From NCBI GenBank assembly GCA_025999315.1, contig BNXD01000054.1:1-10495 (forward strand): a stretch of 10,495 nucleotides of DNA. Direction: 5' to 3'. The stretch comes from Bacteroidia bacterium (GTDB lineage Bacteria > Bacteroidota > Bacteroidia > Bacteroidales > Rikenellaceae). The stretch's first letter is position 1. Each line of letters begins with the position of its first letter. The position numbers and the translations under genes were made by a program. This document shows positions 6,800 through 10,495 of the stretch, one piece after another. The notes under the pieces are model-generated. The model searched no databases, had not been told where the DNA came from, and worked only from the letters and a program-made list of their open reading frames with translations.

Positions 6800-7828
6800 T
6801 TAATGATCATGATCGTGTTTTACCCTTGCCATTCCGATAAACACCGATGAGAGCAGCGTGAAGACATAGGCCTGGATAAAGGCCACCAGCACCTCGAGCA
6901 GCAGCATGAAGATGCCGAACAGCGCCGCCACCACCGTCATCCCTGCGTTGACGGCCGTCCCCATCGAGACGGTCATAAAGATCACGCACACCAGCCCCAG
7001 GATCACCGCATGACCGGCCAGCACATTGGCGAACAGACGGATCATCAGCGCAAAGGGCTTGGTGAATATCCCCACGAACTCGATGGCGGGCATGATCGGT
7101 GCGGGGATCTTGAGCCACGTCGGCACGTCGGGCCAGAAGATCTCCCGCCAATATTCGCGCGTGCCCGACAGGTTGACCACCACGAAAGTCGCCAGGGCGA
7201 GGGTCATCGTTACGGCTACGTTGCCCGTTACGTTGCCCCCCCCGGGGAAGAAGGGGATCAGGCCCATGAAGTTGTTGACCAGTATGAAGAAGAACACCGT
7301 CAGCAGATAGGGGGCATAACGTCGGTACTCGGGCCCCACGCACGGCTCGATCACCTCGTCCTCGATATATTCGACCAGCATCTCGACCGCCCCCGGCATC
7401 CCTTTGGGTGGGACCCTGGCCCCCCGGCGGTAGTGCCGGGCCACGGGCAGCAGCAACAGCAGCAGTACGAGGGTGTTGATCAGCAGCGCCGTGGAATTTT
7501 TGGTCAGCGAAATATCCAGCGGCGGGCGGACGCCGTTCTCCACCAGACGACCCTTGTGGTCGCCCTCCGGGGCGATGCTGAAGCCCTCGTACGCGGCCCC
7601 ATGGTCGAGGTGCGAGGAGGAGAACAGATGCCAGCGGTGGTCGCTCCCCAGCACGATCACCGGCAGGGGGATGGTGATGTGGCGGTGTCCGACGGTGGTG
7701 ATGTGCCACCCGTACGAATCGCCGAGGTGATCCATCACTATATCCCTCACGTTGAGCTTCTCATGCTGCGCACGGACAAGCCCCGGCACGAGCACGAGCG
7801 CCAGCAGTATGGCAAGAAGTCGTTTCAT
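6800..7828 (-). CDS. atpB: ATP synthase Fo subunit a, with signal peptide and His-rich N-terminal domain
   Basis: Stator channel that passes ions to the c-ring. The 342 residues are much longer than E. coli a (271) because of an N-terminal extension. A signal-peptide-like start (MKRLLAILLALVLVPGLVRA, probable cleavage after residue 20) leads into a ~90-residue exported segment with ten His (22, 34, 42, 48, 50, 64, 67, 73, 76, 91). Membrane helices follow from about residue 112. The essential Arg is R264 in KPFALMIRLFANVLAGH, and helix 5 has EVLVAFIQAYVFTLLSSVFIG. The tail is KHDHDH. Similar extensions are known in Bacteroidetes a subunits, where their role is unclear to me. The ATG overlaps the stop of the AtpI-like gene by 4 nt (ATGA). 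Confidence 0.97.
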   Translation of the reverse strand: MKRLLAILLALVLVPGLVRAQHEKLNVRDIVMDHLGDSYGWHITTVGHRHITIPLPVIVLGSDHRWHLFSSSHLDHGAAYEGFSIAPEGDHKGRLVENGVRPPLDISLTKNSTALLINTLVLLLLLLPVARHYRRGARVPPKGMPGAVEMLVEYIEDEVIEPCVGPEYRRYAPYLLTVFFFILVNNFMGLIPFFPGGGNVTGNVAVTMTLALATFVVVNLSGTREYWREIFWPDVPTWLKIPAPIMPAIEFVGIFTKPFALMIRLFANVLAGHAVILGLVCVIFMTVSMGTAVNAGMTVVAALFGIFMLLLEVLVAFIQAYVFTLLSSVFIGMARVKHDHDH

Positions 7829-8565
7829 CGAGACTTGTTATACCTTTTGTTGTAACGATTATACAAGTAAAGCTCCAGTGCGGTGAAAACAAAATAGTTA
7901 AGCATCAACGATATGGCAAATGGCAGCTTCTCGTATCCGGCCACACTGGCCGCCACCATCAGAAACAGCGCCGTGAGCACCAGCTGCCCGAAACGGAACA
8001 TCATATATGTGGCCAGCAGCTTCTCGGAGCCTGCGTTGCGATAGCGGTAGAGGAAAAACTCGAGCGCCATCCCGCACAGCCAGTAGAGTATGTTCACCGA
8101 CGGGTAGATGCCGAAATACTTCACCGGGGCGAAGCTGTAGATCAGCACGTTGACCGTCGCCGCCACCGCCACGTAGACCACCGTCAGTACGAAATAGCTC
8201 TTAAGGGTCTGCTTAAAGTCTCTTGCGTTTGCGTTTGCGGTTGCGGTTGCCCTCGCTCGCGCGACCGAGCCCGCATCCGCACTTTCGATCGCTCCCAAAC
8301 CCACGCTTGCGCCCGACCCCACGCCAACGCTCACACTCATATCCGCACCCGCGCTTACACCCACTCCCGAATCAACATCCGCACTCGCCTCCGCGCCTGT
8401 ATACGCACTCGAATCCGAATCCGAATCCGCGCCCACGCTCACACCCAACTCGACACTCGCTCCCACACCCGTGCCAACACTCGCGTCCGCACCCGAAGTT
8501 GCCCCCGTTCCCGCTTCTGCTTCTGCTCCCGCCTCCGCTCTCTCTCCGGCTAACCTTTCAGACAT
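7825..8565 (-). CDS. AtpI-like four-helix membrane protein with a long low-complexity N-terminal extension
   Basis: The C-terminal ~130 residues form four hydrophobic helices (about 122-144, 154-173, 186-208, 215-236) and end in a basic Tyr/Asn/Arg tail. A small four-helix protein directly before atpB is the usual place of AtpI, which helps c-ring assembly or Mg2+ supply in other bacteria. Similarity is by position and topology, so I leave the symbol empty. Residues 9-115 are highly unusual: strict two-residue periodicity of Ala/Gly/Ser/Val/Asp/Thr (for example GVGVSAGAD, SDSDSD, ATATANANA), encoded by hexanucleotide repeats, with no basic residues until Arg-103. ATG at 8565 is preferred to one 17 codons upstream because it sits at the atpC end (16-nt overlap, coupled). 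Without the extension the protein would be ~135 residues, normal for the position. The extension may be slippage-grown, and may be extracytoplasmic or a flexible linker (inference). Confidence 0.8.
   Translation of the reverse strand: MSERLAGERAEAGAEAEAGTGATSGADASVGTGVGASVELGVSVGADSDSDSSAYTGAEASADVDSGVGVSAGADMSVSVGVGSGASVGLGAIESADAGSVARARATATANANARDFKQTLKSYFVLTVVYVAVAATVNVLIYSFAPVKYFGIYPSVNILYWLCGMALEFFLYRYRNAGSEKLLATYMMFRFGQLVLTALFLMVAASVAGYEKLPFAISLMLNYFVFTALELYLYNRYNKRYNKSR
8221..8541. repeat. Degenerate hexanucleotide repeat tract inside the AtpI-like gene
   Basis: About 320 bp with a 6-bp period. The clearest units on the plus strand are three CGAATC copies (8410-8427) and five units TTGCGT, TTGCGT, TTGCGG, TTGCGG, TTGCCC (8223-8252, last one degenerate). 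Between them, units of the type CGCACN/CACNCC recur with drift. The period is a multiple of three, so gain or loss of units changes protein length by two residues and keeps frame. Both strands stay open through the tract, which produces an antisense frame rich in Pro-His and Pro-Asn dipeptides. Confidence 0.85.
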
Positions 8566-8794
8566 GGCGTTATGACCGTTATCTCGTTGTCGGCCACTCT
8601 GACCGTCCCGCCGCACGTCTCGACGGTGTATTCCTCCCCTTCGGAGACGTAGCTCAAAGGGCCTGCCACGACGGTCGACACGATGTCGGCATGGTCGCGC
8701 AGCACGGCGAAACTGCCCGCCCCGCCGGGGATCGTAACCTGCTCGACCTCCTTTGCGAGAGGCTTCTGCGAGGGAGTTATCAGGGTCAGTTTCA

Positions 8795-8795
<1 letters not shown>
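8550..8795 (-). CDS. atpC: ATP synthase F1 subunit epsilon, short form (beta-sandwich domain only)
   Basis: Sits at the foot of gamma and links it to the c-ring. Only 81 residues: the N-terminal beta-sandwich is complete (KLTLITPSQKPLAKEVEQV, then IPGGAGSFAVLRDHADIVS, with the conserved PGxxGxxxxLxxHA pattern). The C-terminal two-helix hairpin that inhibits ATP hydrolysis in E. coli (total ~139 residues) is absent. This short form occurs in Bacteroidetes and is not a truncation by mutation: the stop overlaps the next gene neatly by 16 nt. I chose ATG at 8795, which shares its A with the atpD stop (TGATG); a GTG one codon upstream is possible. Confidence 0.95.

Positions 8796-10495
<1,700 letters not shown>

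Overview
The window looks like a chromosomal segment of a GC-rich Bacteroidales bacterium. An Alistipes/Rikenellaceae-like host is my best guess, from gene content and style rather than a database match. Three things point that way: an F-type ATP synthase cluster in the Bacteroidetes order (beta-epsilon first, then a small membrane protein, a, c, b, delta, alpha, gamma); an a subunit with a signal peptide; and TAnnTTTG promoter boxes. TGA is used as an ordinary stop by several genes here, so the genetic code is standard.

Left part (1-1350, plus strand): the 3' end of a WecA/MraY-type polyprenyl-phosphate sugar-1-phosphate transferase gene, then, one base after its stop, a complete membrane diadenylate cyclase (CdaA type, c-di-AMP synthesis). 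After cdaA come a heptamer-based inverted repeat and a perfect 14-bp stem flanked by A8 and T8, which can serve as terminator for both converging transcripts.

Middle (1351-3070): on the minus strand, a PHP/CehA-McbA-like metallohydrolase. The reading frame continues upstream of the callable GTG start into a clear lipoprotein signal peptide, but an in-frame TGA sits directly after a candidate lipobox Cys. The gene is therefore either broken, recoded, or carries a sequence error. A 484-bp gap follows with no credible gene but with a GC-rich, hairpin-rich island that resembles a dispersed repeat.

Right part (3071-10303, minus strand): the full ATP synthase operon atpD-atpC-(AtpI-like)-atpB-atpE-atpF-atpH-atpA-atpG, transcribed right to left, with overlapping or nearly touching genes except for 39 nt between atpB and atpE. 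F1 (alpha, beta, gamma, delta, epsilon) and Fo (a, b, c) are all present with their key residues. Oddities are a very short epsilon, a His-rich exported N-terminus on subunit a, and above all the AtpI-like protein. Its four-helix membrane core is preceded by about 107 residues of two-residue-period Ala/Gly/Ser/Val/Asp sequence, encoded by a degenerate hexanucleotide tract. That tract, the broken lipoprotein leader and the two intergenic repeat structures are the most unusual parts of the window.
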